DNA of 64,000 nucleotides from Trichuris trichiura (lineage: Eukaryota; Nematoda; Enoplea; Trichinellida; Trichuridae): NCBI GenBank assembly GCA_037903355.1, contig JBAJFE010000060.1:2108001-2172000 (forward strand), in the 5' to 3' direction. This document shows positions 1 to 14,500 of this stretch, piece after piece. The position numbers and the translations under genes were made by a program. Position 1 is the first letter of the stretch. Each line of letters opens with the position of its first letter. The notes beneath the pieces were generated by a model. It was given only the letters and a program-made list of their open reading frames with translations, was not told the DNA's origin and did no database searches.

Positions 1-3000
1 TGCTGTCACCTAACGAATGAAAGGTTGCCTCTTTTAATAACAGCTTTGACAGTAGCACATTCCGCTCGCTGCTCAAAATCACTTCTTAGCATATCATTAA
101 ATAAGTTGCTTTTCTCACCTACCAATTTGCATGAGACGAGATCCATAATCGGTGGGTGCTAATTATAAAGCACTGTGTTTCGTCTCGCGTATCCCATATG
201 CTATGTCTGTCATTTCCAACTGCCCGTAGACGCGGTAAGATATTTGGCCAAGTTTTTGCTGCATACTTTTCACGCATGAAGCGGCTTTTTATTTACGAAA
301 ATTCATAAGCGTTTCGTGATTTCGACCATTTTAGCGAAGTTGAAATTTTCAAGCTTTTTCTAGGCGGCATTTTTAAAAATTTGAGTTTCAGTCCTATTTC
401 CATCCACAAAAAGTTTGAAGGCATAGCATAAGCCGACGGTATGTTCTATATTCGGTAGTATGCGTGGTTACATCACAACTTGCATTGCGCTGCCTTTTAT
501 GGGCAGTATGTCAGATCATCAGAGAACGAAGCGACAAGTATTACAAATTTTTTTAAAATATGTTTTGCCTCAGTAGGCGTATAGAGAAACTGTTTCGTTG
601 ATATTCTTTTTTACGTTGCGTAATTCTTAGTCTTTTATTGACCTTCTTTTCAGGGGTCACCCTTTTTCCTGTTGTGATTTTAAAGAGACCGTCTATCAAA
701 GGAAATATCAAAGTTTTTTTGCATTGCAGTTTTTTTAAAGAATACATTAAATCCCCGTCGTTAAAGACTTTTTTGGTAAGAGATGTCCACTAGGCGCTCC
801 GCTACTTAGTTAGCATCTACACGTTGGTTCGAATGACTCAGTTTTACCGTAAAAGCTTTGTCCCATTGAAATGGCTTGCTGCTGAGGCGGAGACTTCATA
901 AGCCTTTGTCTTATGGCGGCCTAAGCACTTATGCTCTCCCTTTTGAGCTTGAATTTTCTACATGACTTCAAGAGAAGAAAACTAATTCGCATAGGGAAAA
1001 AGGGAATAGAAATCAATGTCACCGCGGTAGAACAGTTGCGTCTTGCCATATTCAACAGTCAGTGAACAGATTTCTTTGTCCACCAATGGTGCAGATGCCT
1101 GAAGCATTAAAAGCTTGCCTAAGGAAACCATTTTTGAGCACGTTGCATTATAGCGCTGAAAGTTCATTTGCCTTTTAAAAATGCCTTCTCAGACAATGCA
1201 GACAAAAAGCATTGTTTGCAAAGGCAGCATTAACACTAAAGGACTTACTTTAAAGCAATTCTCTTTTTGACATCTACTACTTAGTCAACTCTTTTTCCAA
1301 GCGCGCTAAATTCTAGTAGTGTTGAAGCGTCTGCTGGCTTTCCCGCTTCAACCAACTCGTAAACTACTAATGCATTTCAAAAGATTTAGGTTATTAAATT
1401 TGCATAAAGAAAATTGGAGCTATATTTGGATTGGGATTGCGCCTGCAAAGCTATTTCTCCACTTAACTTCTTTGCTCATAAATATGTGCATCCATTATGA
1501 CGTTGCGCTCAAGCATAGTGTGGCGCGTAAGGCTTGTTAAAGCATACCATATTTGGCGTTTAGAAATCTTGACTTCCTTCTTATTCGTCTACCAATGACC
1601 TTATATGGTTTTGGTTCTATTTTCGTCTCCCCTTACGGTTTCGTGATTCTTTTTAAAACCGTTGCCCGCGCTGCAGGTGGCCACAGCGAGTTCACTTAGT
1701 TGCTCAAATCTGAATTGCTCACTTAAATGATGCGCATAAGTTTCAATTAATGACTGCATGTTGACAGCGGTAGTGGTGCCTGTTGATCACTTTGTACGCA
1801 CATGTGAAGTGTAACGTTTTTACGCTTGAAGGTTTATTGCTCATGTAAGGTGAACAATGCCAAATGGCTGTTGGAAAGCCAAACTGAATGACAACCGTAG
1901 GCGCGTTCATTAGCCATTAAGAAGTTGTCCGGCGGGATAGCCAAATGCCTTCGGCCAGTCGTGACCTATTAGGGTGTCACGGCTTCTTTGTTTCCTAGTT
2001 TTCATCCAGTCGATCAATGAGACGGGGACTTTTGTTGGTCAAGCGGATGTAATGGCAAAATAAAGTTGTCCCTTTCACATGGGGCACCTAAGTAGGCATT
2101 GATTGCAAAGTCAAGACCAACTTTCATCTTATCGATCCGTAAAATACCAAGTCGCAGGTCGGCAATAGCTTATGGTTAAAATTGTCAACTACCTGCGCCT
2201 CGTCGGTCAATGAATTGGCATCTTTTCAGCAAGTATATCGAGACCCTAAGGCGTATCCCTCTCTCCTTCCAACTACATTGCGACGAGTTCAATATTCTGC
2301 TGCTTTTTTAGTCTCTCCATTTGTACTCAGTTTTGTATCCGTAGCCGAATGAATCTGTGACTACTCAAAAAGTCTACCCGTTTACCAATGGACATGAAAA
2401 GAATCAACAATTTGGTAAGACAGTACAGCACTTAAATTAATCTCCGTTTGCGCGCGATGCATAAGGCCTCTACTTAAATTTTTTCGACATGTATGCTTAT
2501 GCTAATGAGGTTTATGCCAAGGTTGCATGGTCAGCAAATCCGTTGGGATCCACATGGGTATATACATCGTTTAAGCTCCGGTATTTCTACCGAAACGTTA
2601 GCCCCAAGCAATCAGCCGGAATATGCAAAGATATTTAGAATTTTGTCAACCTGTAGACGATTTATGCAAATTAGGTGTCGCGTGTACTACGAAACAGGCA
2701 TTCATTCACGCAGATCCTTTTTCCAGGCATCAGTAAAGCCAAACAACGGAGCGGCTTTAAGTTTTGTTGTGGAGTAATAAATAAGTAAACGCGTATAAAC
2801 AAGCCTACATATTTTCGAGCCAAATGTCTCTATGATACCGTTGTAGCGTATGCGCAAAACCGGAAGAAAGTTGGCGCTGCTTTTTGCAACGAGAGCATGG
2901 TAGCCTAAGTTGGTGACTGTTCATTCATCCAAGTTGGCATTTAAATTTTTAGTAGCTGCATTGTAAGCGTTGGTAAACTATAAGCTTTTGATACTGTCAT

Positions 3001-4332
3001 TACGTGCAATCGATCATTTCCGTCTGACTTCACAAGTGAGGAATTACACTGGCGTTGGTTGTTCGCTTTTCACTTATTGTTTCATAATTAGAATGCAGTA
3101 AGGCAAATACGGTTAACGCTCAAAAGGTCTAGTCAATAGTGACATCGATAAAAGTAACGTTGTTTCAAAGATTGTCTTCGGAAAGATTTCCTGATTCACC
3201 AGAGAGAGAGAGAGACAAACGCCAATCTAATAACCGTAAGGTTGGCGGCAAAACAGCCAACTTCATATAACCTATATTTATCCGCTAACTACTGAGCAGT
3301 TGGGAAATTAACACTTTGCCCATGCGTCTCGTTGGCCATTAAAGTGAGTATTACTTCAAGGTTGAATTGGCATGAACCTCCAACAGACTACCATCGATAT
3401 ATGTACGCTTTGAGTATTTAGTCAAATCGATATTTAAAAAAATATAATTATCATAATAATAGAAATGGTCCGAATGTTAGGGGCAAATTAATTAAACGGC
3501 AAAACCCCGATTCAAAATTGTTCAGCAGAGGCTAACAAGGCGATCAGCTTAAATTTTAGAACAATATGTCTGTCGGCGTACAAAGTGGAACTTAGTCTTG
3601 TTGAAGAAAAACCATCATCCTAAGGGCGGAAATATCTAAAGCATGAAATTGCATTAAGCCCTATTGCCATCCTAAGAGAACTGGCGAAGGAAGGAAGTAG
3701 CGTAAATACACGGTTGAGCGGCTTGTTCCGTAACGAATTCTGGGTTAGAAATGCTTTGTGCATAAATTACCATATTGTAGTCGCCTATTCGTTAAAGCCT
3801 TGCAATAGCTACTCAATTGGATCTCGTCTGCTGAAGCGGGAATTTATTTGGAAATTTCAAACCATCCGCAAGGAGGAAGCAAGCGTATTTTTTTCCTTAT
3901 CGACCCTTCTCCCCATTTATGGCCATTTTTTTGAAGCTACAAAATTTTTTGCCTTGCCTTAGTCTCCTACACGCAGTTTGTGACGCAGGAACAATTACCA
4001 CGCAGAGAGGAGCGTATTGCTGTTGAGCATTAGTTTTGCTCATTCGAAATTCTTAGTCCAAATTAATGGTTCAATGCGATTGAAGGGGAGCTTTTGTGCG
4101 TAGAACTAACTGTTTAAATCAATCAGAAATTTTCAATGAGGAAATTCGGGTCATTCTTCTCCGCAGTGATACCGATGGAGGATCGAATCAGCGCCTTTGA
4201 AGAAAGCTGCCGTCCTCCTTTCTGCATAACTTATGCCTACGTGTTTAGGATGCAATTAGCTTCCGGAACGCAAGCCAACCGCCTACCAAATGAAAAGGAC
4301 TTTTTCAGGCTGAAAGTCCATTGAAGGAACCA
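1..4332. other. Gene-poor leading region
   Basis: I see no supported gene here. Open frames are short (under about 95 codons), lack recognisable motifs and do not join across plausible splice sites. A short GA-repeat lies near 3200-3214. The stretch directly before 4333 may hold the promoter of the Ly-6-like gene, but I see no clear core element. Confidence 0.5.
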
Positions 4333-5812
4333 ATGTCTTCGGCTGCTGCGGACTGCCGCTTCCGAACTTCATGTGCTTTGAGGAACACGTATTGTTTAGC
4401 GCCTTTGCTGATTTTCATTTACCTTCCCTATTGCCAAGGTAAGTGAGCGGCGGGATTCATTCCGACAAAGTGATATGCGCGCAATCACCTTTTCTGCTCC
4501 ACTGGATTTATGCTAATTTTAATTAGCGCGCTGAAGGCCGGATTTTACGCTCAAAAGGATCGCCTTGCTCATTGTACCTTTTAGGCTTCTTTCAGCAACG
4601 GTGCTATAGCTGTATGTCAATGGATTTCAAGCAAAAGTGGAACTTCATATCAGACATTTATTACCCTCCAGTGAACTTCACCGACGCGTGCGGTGAGCCG
4701 ATGAGAGAAAGCAGCATTGCAACAGTTCCCTGCAGTAGCGCCTGCGCAATTATATGCGAAGCTTCTTATATTGGAGGTAAGCCTCGCAGTGAACATGACG
4801 CAACGTAGAAAAATGCCAGAAACCACATTCAGCCATTTTTTCTACTTTCTTTATCATGAACTAATAATAAGTGATGTCAGAAAAGGATAATCTTCATAGT
4901 CGGTGCATTTATTGGTCCCAGGTTTTCCATTAAAGCGTTTTCTGAGCATTTGAAAGCTGAATCCCGAATAGGGCCAAAATCCCGAACAGGTCGAAAATGC
5001 GCTGTAAAGTTTGGCCTTGTCGCAGTTGCGCTTTGGCATTTTCTAGATAAGGAATGTATTTGAGCACTGCGCTTATTATACTGGTCTTGTTGGAAATTAG
5101 TGATCTATAAAACAGCATTTCGGGATTTCAACCGCCACCGCCTTGCCATACATACGTGCATGATTTTTAGGTGCGTATTAAAGTTGCATCAGTAGTTGAA
5201 ATGGTTATCATATAGTTTTTGGATATCGCTATTATTAAACTGCAAAATGTTTTTACGCTTACATACAGGCGGAATATTTCAGATGTATTAATAAATGCTT
5301 TTATTTTTTCTGTATTGGATTCAGCGCTTTTGTAACAACCGTATGTTGCTGTTTTCTTTACTGCTTATCATTTCAACAATGAAACGGCCGCGTCGCATTG
5401 AGCATTAATAAACAACTGCTGGAATTTTTCAACAGAAATGTTAGCAAGCGATGTTTGATTGTTATTAACAATATTTGTACGTTACTTGATTTTTAAAACA
5501 GCTCTTGTAGGACAATTCGCCGGGTACAACTACATTCGTGGATGCATAGGCAAGATAGCTCGCTACGGCTTCAATAACTTGACTATTTACAAAATGGGCG
5601 CGGAACGTCGCGCCATATGCCACCGAGTTGCAAGAAGTCAACTATTCCGTGGTCATGCCTACATGGAAGATCAAGTTACAATCTGCATATGCTACGGCGA
5701 TCGATGCAATAGCAATAGGGCAGCAAGAAGCGGTTGTTGCTCTCGCGTATGTACGCAATTCAAAAATTTAATGGTATTGTACCTTATTGTTTTCTTTCGA
5801 TTGAATCAGTAA
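4333..5812 (+). CDS. Ly-6/uPAR (three-finger)-like GPI-anchored surface protein, 3 exons
   Basis: I assembled three exons, 4333-4438, 4585-4776 and 5511-5812. They are joined by GT-AG introns with matching phases (1 and 1) into a 199-residue frame. Exon 1 encodes a hydrophobic signal segment (APLLIFIYLPYC) after a short cysteine-containing leader. Exon 2 opens the cysteine-rich domain with RCYSCMSM. Exon 3 carries RGCIG and the closing CYGDRCN, the Cys-Cys-Asn ending typical of Ly-6/three-finger domains. The protein ends in a short hydrophobic tail (NLMVLYLIVFF), as expected for a GPI-attachment signal. Family members are extracellular, membrane-tethered modulators of receptors and channels; the partner here is unknown. 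Intron 2 is 734 bp. The alternative acceptor at 4594-4595 would put the frame out of phase with exon 1, so I chose the one ending at 4584. No sequence search was run. Confidence 0.72.
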
Positions 5813-8800
5813 AGCTGTAATTTAAGTTCTTCATGACTAAGAACTAAGACGAAGTTTTCGTCTTAAAATAATGTCATTAAAAAGATAGCATTGTCATTTT
5901 TGCAATAATGCACGCTGAGGGGGCGTGAGCAGGAGTATCCCGAAGGCTATGCGTACCTTCTCTTAACGGGAAGGCGGGTCTTCATTGCAAAGTTTACTCG
6001 TATAACTAAAAAAATATGAGTCACCTCAGAATAACGTTTTACGACTGTAAAATTTTTGCTCTCTATTAACACGTGGACTAATTGCGTATGAATTAGATTG
6101 AAATGAAAATTTTAAAGTAACTAACGGCTCAACCTTTCTCACGTTTAACAGCTGAGTCATTTTTGCCCAAAAACGTTTGCTGTAGCTTCTACACGCTTTA
6201 TTTTGGCAGAAGAATAGATGAATTAAGAATTAGCCCATCAAAATGCTTACAGCAAATGTTATATGCTTAACATTCAGAGACTTTGTGTACTTCAATTCGG
6301 AGCATTAAGCGGCAATGCAATTTTTTATGTATAAACAGCGACACAGCCAACGAACAACGCAACGATAAAATAAATAGGGAAATCAGCATCATTGTCACTT
6401 CAGCGATAGTACATTTGGTTAGTAGGAGCAATATACTACAAAGCTTTTGACTTTGGGATTTCGTAAGGTACAAGCGCGTAACGTGAGTTTAGGAAAACTT
6501 TAAAAATTGTCATCACAAATGGGCAATGACGTAAATAGTGCTGTGACGTCGCTATTTTTTGAGTGCTACGTAATAGCGCTCGTCGGTTTGGCAAAAAGTC
6601 GCACGGACCACCGTAGGAGATGTTGGTGATAATAGTTGCTGGACGACAGTAAGATGACAACTGGAATGTCAAATTCGTGCAAGTATACAAGAATGATAGG
6701 TCGGAAAAAGAATTTCTTCATTTAGAAGTCTAAAAGTAGAAGCGAAGGAGCAGAGTGACGACATTTGTTTTATTAATAGGCAAAAGACGCGCCTGGTCTC
6801 TTCTTAAGTTATTTAAGCAGTTTCCTGTTGACCTGTCAACGGACTATGAAATTTCAATTAGCAATCCTAAGGCATAGAGGAAGAACTAATTGGAACCAGC
6901 GGCAGTTCGCACACGTCGTCTCGTCACCAGCTGCGTGTCAAAAGCGTCATATGTGGTAAATGCCGCTGCCCGGCAAAGAAAATAATAAGGACACTTTCGA
7001 CTAGCAGAATCTGCGCTTCCAATCAACAGATCACTTGAAAACATTCGCGGACGAATGCGTTCAAGCCGACATAAAGATTAACGCTAATAAAACAAGCTGC
7101 CTTCCGGACGTCCTTGTCACGTTGTAGCCACCATATTTCAAACACTTATGCTAATAGCTATTGTCTTAAGGCTTAACGAATTGCCGCAAGAAGTAAGAAC
7201 GCTTAAGCAATTAGCATAACGATAAACTGCGCACCTTAAATGCAAATGAAACATTTTATTTAAAATGTCCCTATTAATAATTAGTTATGAATTACATAGC
7301 GTGCAAGTTCGTATATGTCCTAGTATTTGAGATGGTAAAATAAAAAATTAACAGACGAAGTAAAAGAGTTCTACCCGTATTGAAAGCATCGTTTAATCAG
7401 CTTTTAACAAGAGCATGTTGAGCAGTCAACATTGAACTGCCAGTTAAGCTGGCTTGTCGTCATCAAAGCCCTTAAGCACAGCTGGTGAAAACATACAATT
7501 TCAGCTTCCACACCTGAGCGCTTTCCAGATGAAGTAAGAATTTCGAAGGTTTTTCTCAGCCGACTCGCCAACGTTCCAAAACTAACACGGCACAAAGTGT
7601 AGAGAACGACGCGAATATTGTTCGCCTTGAATTCCATTGTAAGAAATGCAGTTTTAAAAAAGGTTCTCCTACGCAAAAGTCAACCATAAGCTGCTTTGTT
7701 ATGATTACACCAATTCGTTTTTTCTGCGACTATGCTTGGCATATTATTTAATTAAAAAGCTCACAGACGAACAAATGCTTACTGGACCATCCATACAGGT
7801 AGTTCGTGTTGGAAAATTCGGGAAACAAAAGATGTTACGAAATTATAAACTGTGCTCTAATTTGAATGGAATGATGAAATATCACTTCATCTCAGCCCAC
7901 GCGGTTTATCCACGCTGTGTGTACACTCACAGGTAACTCGCTTAGTAGCGGTCGCAGCTGTCATACCTCCTTCACGCTTTCGTGATTGTCAAGCCTATGT
8001 AACCTACATTTTGCTTAATAATAATCCTATGGCGCGGCAGCAGCGACGGTAGCCATCCTAATGCCCTTCTCTATGTTTAGAAATGTAAGTCTTTTTGTTC
8101 AGCAACGAAGCCTGAATATCGTTGTAAATATGTCTTATTAAGTCCAGTTCATAAATTAAGCTTTATTGCAGGTGTATCTGCACGTAAGGAAAACAGCGGA
8201 TGCATGTAGAACTAAGTACTGTTCGTTGTTTCAAGCATTCACTCTAAGGATTATAATGAAAGAAGCCTTACAATTCTGTTGTATGGAAAACTGTGAAATC
8301 CTATGACCGCCTTTACGCTCGTGAATTAGCGACCGCTTAGTTTTCTTTAAATATAGTAATAAAAATTTTAAAAATTTAAAATGGTATTTGGTTACTTGCT
8401 TTTTCTTTATGTCTACAGTGTATTCACACAAATACATTGACAACTACAATTGTAGTAGCCAAAAAACGTAGGAGATACATCAAGATGTGCATGGCTTAAT
8501 TGCCACAGGCTAGAAGACAAGCGGAACGTCATGCATCGCCTATGCTATGTACGGACAGGGACTAACTCATTGCGTTTTGCTCGTCGAAGTCATTTTTCCT
8601 TTTCCATAAAACAGATCGTCAATGTATTGCTAAAAAAACGTTTTGAAACTACGCTTAGCAGTAAAATGTATCCGGACAATCTGGAAATGATTATTCTTAT
8701 TAATACGCTGACGGGATTTCCATAAAGCTGGCATATAAGGGTTGAGGGACATATACGAAGGCTCTTTTGAGATCAGATATTACGTATAACAAAAAAGACG

Positions 8801-11174
8801 TCTTAACTTGTACCTCCGTAATAGTCAGCACATTCAGAGAAGCCTACCAACCTGAAAGTGCACTGATGTCGAAGCATATAAACCTCTGCCGAGTTTGCAA
8901 TAGCTAAATTGATGCTGCCTCTTTATGCTTAACGAGTGAAAAAACTTGCAGCGTTAAACATAAGTAAAATGCAAATCGCGGTTTCATCTAGCAACATACG
9001 AACTTTTGTTGAACTTAAAAATTATTTTGTATCGCTCATATTCTCTTATTGCTATTCTCTTCGTTGTCAGCCAATCATGCAAGCTTGCCCAAAAGCTGCA
9101 CCTTTAAACACCAAGTAAACAGTTTTATCTATGCCGTAAGATTCTTGCCTATTCTAATACATATTTTATTTACTGATTTAAAGTCGAAAATAATAATCTA
9201 TTCATAATTATACCATACACAACGCTACGCACTGCATCGAACGTATGGGGAAGAAAATGTCTTTAAAAAAGTCCAGCTTTTAGATAGTATAACGTCATTT
9301 TTTCAGAGGTTATTCGAAGCTTATTTGACTGACGACGGCTTCTTCAAATTGATCTGCTTTAAGCCCTTTGCCAGAATAAGCCTTTCTGCCCTATCTGACA
9401 TCACTTTCCATGCTGAAGATGGCAAAAAATCGTAAAAATTTATGTGGTATTAATATACGGAAATTATTGAACAAAGTGTTGTTTACAATGGATTGATAAT
9501 GAAGTTTTAAAAAAACTATGAACGCATTTTGATAGTCGGTTCAATAAGCTATCCGTACGAGACATTTAAAGAGATGAGAACAACCTTAATCAAGTTGGAA
9601 TATTTTCAAAGAGGTCCTTTAAAAATTAGCGAGAAACGTCATCAAGCTTCCCGCCATTATTTTTGGACAAATACAAAATCTACGAACATGCCCGAACCAG
9701 CGTACTGCTCCAATTCGCAACATACGTTAACCACTGCCATATAATCCCGTCTCATTATGCTGCACAGTTGCAGTGAGTGTTCATCACATTCTTAAAAATA
9801 TGAAATTAAACAACGAAACGTGTTAATAAAATAGTAGTATTTTTATGTAAGAGACATTCCGAATAATCTTAATGAGTTTAGGTGTGAAAAACGCTTGAGA
9901 CAACGAAAGCAAATGCACGCATATATAACACAGCTCAACTTGGCTTCACTATATAGCCTATATATACACAGATACATGATAGAAATGCCAGGTTTTCTAG
10001 GGCGCACACAACTTATGCTTATATATATATATATATTAATATCAGTGTTTTCAAAGTACTCTATTTTTTCCATCGTCAACGATATCGCGACGGCATTTTC
10101 CACATACGTTATCAGCGTTGACTCATTTAAAAAAGCGATAAAATATTATCTGGTCCGCTCGACGAACTGGACGAGTTGCAATTAAAGATGTTTTTTTGCC
10201 AAGAAGGAAAGAGTATGTACGTAATAAGTGCGGAAATATATAGTTCACAAAATTTAAGACGAATAGTGAAAAGGGTAAAGTTGAGAGGTAAAAATTTCAT
10301 TTCAGTTGAAGCGGGGTGAATTCGCAGCGCCGTTCCAGCGCAATCGTGCAGCATACGGACGTCCAATGGTGACGACTGCTCTTCTTATCTCCTTTATTGG
10401 CGTATTGCCAACTTTTGTGCATATGAATTCGAATCGCCTCGATGGGTCATCGCTGGGACGATTTGCATAGAGTCGACAGACAGTCAACGCGCACAGTTGA
10501 CTTTGCTATCGTGAAAGATAAGGGATAATCGCGTAGCCGCCGCTCACGCAAGACGACGCATGCAACAGAGACTTCATTTCTACTTAATGCGCATTGCGTC
10601 GCGGAGGTAAGCTGAATCAGGACCCGCCGCCACCCATTGAATTCGCTTTCAATTTTGAAATTTTGTTCATTGTCGCTACTACAAGTTCAAAACAGGTGAC
10701 CGCTTGGACTACCAAAAATTAAAGAAGCTTCCAAGTTTTCCGTCGCTTTGACAACAAGCTTGTCGGCTGCTTTATTTTATATAGTGAGAGCAACTGGTGT
10801 TCAATCGACATTTTGACCCTACGCGATTTGGTCACGGGACCGCTGCTGCCAACGTGTTCACCTTAGTTTGTTTCGTGCCGGCATTGTCTGCATTGGTTGG
10901 CTAATGTCTAATTTGCATAGTGATGGGTCCTCCGGGTCATCAGGCGAGAGAAGACGGATCATTTGACCTGCGTATACGTAGTCAGCGATGTCCTTAGGCC
11001 GAAAAACGACCTAGCGACGGCACGTGGCGGGCGGAAAGCGGTTTGGTGGTTAGCTGCTTGGGGGTTGACGCTAGTATAGCAGTTGCTCTGAAGGCGGACG
11101 GAAAGGTCCACTACACACGTGCACATATACACATACACGGCGACATATACTCATATACACAAACATTGCCCATT

Positions 11175-11226
<52 letters not shown>

Positions 11227-11596
11227 TCTTTCCCAATCTCTGGCTGGCCAGTTCTTACAGGTTCATGTCATCCGCTATCGCGCGCTTGTTTTCCCTTGCT
11301 CGTTCCATCGTCTCTGTTTCCTCCTTCTCCCTCTCTCGCAGTCGCTGAAGCAGTCACAATTTTTCTCCCTCTCTGTGGCCGCGGAAAAGCGTTAGCAGTG
11401 AAAAGGCACTAGCGGCAGAAGTCGTCGTCAACGACTGCCATATGTCCCGTTCTGTCGCCATAGTCGATGTCGTCCGTTAACGCGTACTGGCATCGTATCT
11501 AGCAGCCTCATCGGCGGCGCCTCTGCTTTTTGCTTGGTCGTCTTCTTTTCATTTCGCCACTATTGCAAGCTTCAGCTTGGCACTTTCCTGCAAGCT
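5813..11596. other. Intergenic region, no supported gene
   Basis: Nothing here assembles into a convincing gene. Minus-strand open frames at 6267-6690 and 7404-7676 contain scattered cysteines and a hydrophobic run but show no family motif or consistent splice structure. A short TA repeat lies near 10021-10036. The last 1.2 kb becomes GC-richer with pyrimidine tracts and probably holds the promoter and 5' untranslated region of the basonuclin-like gene (inference). Confidence 0.45.
11184..11226. repeat. Compound (TC)n(AC)n microsatellite
   Basis: A TC run passes directly into an AC run about 370 bp upstream of the basonuclin-like start codon. It is a simple repeat and is probably in upstream regulatory or untranslated sequence. 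Confidence 0.9.
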
Positions 11597-14500
11597 ATGC
11601 CCATCGCAGCCATGTCCAAAAACGTTACGGCCTACCCAGCTCTAGTGGCCACTTGCAATCCACTATCGTCCTCTTCTTCTTCTTCATCATCATCATCCAC
11701 TTCGTTATCGTCGTCTACTTCTTCCTCTTCTTCCCCTTCGTCAACTTCATCGTCACCATCGTCGTCGAACCAACAGGTAGCGAATTTTGGTCGCTCAAAG
11801 GTCTGCGTTGTCAAATTGTTATAGTCAACATTTTGCTTATCTTCAGGCAGGCGCCATGATTCTCAAGTGCGTAGGACTCGCTTGCGACTGTCCGAATTTT
11901 CAAGCCAGCGCCTCCAATGCCCGTTGCTGCGACCGTTGTCACCACAGCTGGTTGTCGCATGGTAAGTAGCGGACAGACGCCTTTCGAAAACGTGTTACCG
12001 CTGACTTTTTAAAGAAAAAACAAGTTTCCCTTCTTCCCTCTTACTTCGTCTGGCCTTAGCGCAGGCGCGCCACTGTTCTCAAAGGTTGCCTTTCCCTTAA
12101 GAGGAGATAAGATTAGAAGGACGCCATACCGGCGCTGCCAAAATGCAAAAATCTGCATAACGCACCCTGAGATGTGGGTCTTATCTAATTTTTTCAAACC
12201 TTTAAACTGTCCTTATTGTTTTTGCTCTTTTAACTAATTTGCATATGGGATAAATGTTACGCGCGCGCGTGATGGTTGGTTGACTCTTTCCGGGAGTCCC
12301 CTTTCGGGGTGGCCGTACGCAGAGTCAATAGTACAAATGGTTGTGCGAAGGAGAAGACAGATAGGGGCTTTTCGACGGAGAAACAAAGAGGAGGCAGCCA
12401 TTCTGCGTGATCACCGAGCGCGTGTCAGTTGTCGACGTTAACGACAAATGTGATTTCCTTTTCGTGTGCCATTCTTCGCTTTCTTTTCCGTTTGCCTCCT
12501 CGCCTGTCGTCGTCAGTCGCTGTTGTGGCTGGGCAACGGCAATGGCCGTATGTCCTGTGCTTATGTGCTCTCTATTGGGGTGGGGGGATGACAACGATGA
12601 GCGTGTGCCATCCGTCTGGCACCGAGGCGCGCTCTGCTGCGCAGCTGTCTGAGGACGTCAGTCCCCGACACGTTGGCTATTCAAAGCCGACGCTGACACG
12701 ATCGTTTGTCACTAACTCTCGGACGTCAGTCTCTGCCAACGGAAAATGCCATGGCAAAACTTCCTATGGCGGCAGTTCATTGCCGCCAACGCGCTTCATC
12801 CGCTCCAATATCTCGTCCGGTTCACTTTTTAGCCAACTATGCAAAAATACGCCCACTACGACCCACCGTCCCAACTCTTAAACTGTACTACTTTGAAAAG
12901 ATCCGTATTCGTTTGGCGGGAAAAGTTTTCTGAAGTTTCTTTTTCAAAAAAAAACTTTCCAAGTTGCGCGCGCGCGAGCTCGCAAGCGCGAAAGTGAAGG
13001 CATTACAAAAATATTAGTCACTCTCTCAACAGCTCCCGCGTCGGCCGGATGTGTACTTTACATGTCACAGGGTGAGAAAAAAAAGTGAAACCGAACGGAA
13101 CAGCTAAAATTGAATCTCCAAATGACGCATAGGTTGTCGTTGGCAAGGTCAGGTCACACACACACATACACTTAATTTGCATACACCTTGAAGCGACTAT
13201 AGTTTTAAGTAGCGGCGACATATATTATCTTTTTTCAGTTTTTCGCTTGGAGTTGGCTTTCGGCTGCCGTTGCAGCGCATGAGTAATGTGCTACGCAGCT
13301 TTTTGCGTAGTTGTGACTTCAGCGTCACCCGAAATTGACGGTCCTCTTTGAGCTTCCGTAGCGCCTTTCGGCTTGGCTGCAACGACAGCCGCCTATCAGT
13401 AGTTCAAAGATGTTGCACTGCTCATTTTCCAAGCGATCGCGGGCGGCAGACGCACAGAGCTTTGGCCAGTGTATGCGGGCTACTAATTATTTAACAAAAC
13501 ATTTTTAACATTCCGCATCTACTTGCCTACGTTGGCTGCCTTGTATGTCCACAAAATTTACTCGCGCCGCCGTATGCATAAATGGGCCTTTGGACGTTCA
13601 CTATTGAATTTAGGCAATTCTGCGCCGATAGACAAAGCTGAAGCCTTATCTCATCGCGTAGTTTGACCACAGTGATGACATCATTCAATTATGTTTGCCA
13701 AACAAACGAATGTATCCGTATACCTAACTGAAAATTGAGGCGTGCATATGCAAATTAGCTGCGCGTCTATGCAGGCAGTAACGAACGCTGAGTGGACCTT
13801 ATAAAATATTTTATTTACAAAGTGTTTCGTCGCTACGGTCAGCAATGGTATGTTCAACGTTATCATTAAAGTTGAAAATTGGTATTTGGCGCTGAATGGA
13901 AAAAGTCGCGTTGGCGATCGTCTCTACTCAGCTCCTTTGGTAAGGCTTCAACTAAATTCGAAATAACAACACAAAGTAATGTAAAGCTTTGTAATAACAA
14001 CAGTAATACTAATAATTATCATAAGAACAGATTGTGTAGGCGCTATTAGAACTTTAAACTATTCAGTGTTACTACGTTAAGTGGACAGCTACACACGCAC
14101 CCATAAAAAATCAGCGTCCTAAAGGCGGGAACAGTTGGACGGCGGTTAGCGGGTAAAATCATGATCATTGCAGTATAAAGTTTTTGAAATATTCTCCTCG
14201 CGTCAGCTGAACCGGAGATTATTAATCAGAAATGTATGTATGTATATACATACACACAGTTCGGACGATATGTATGTATTTGCATTTGTTATAATTGTTT
14301 GACAATTGCCGTATGGTTTGGTTTAGTATTTTCGGCGGGGCAGTTATTTCGGGATACGTAGCAGATGCGATGTCGCTGTTTCGCCGGAAAAGTGTTAATT
14401 AGTTGCATGTGGCACGTAATTGGCGCATGAACGTTTTTGTTGGACCTCCTTCATAGGGAGAAATGTTGATTAAAAGTTAGCAATCGGAGGGTTCTAGACA

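Noticed and set aside
6267..6690. Minus-strand cysteine-containing frames as a second Ly-6-like gene
   Set aside because: The cysteine spacing does not match a three-finger domain and the frames do not join in phase.
11632..11814. Acidic minus-strand frame (poly-Glu/Asp)
   Set aside because: It is the complement of the poly-serine codons of basonuclin exon 1.
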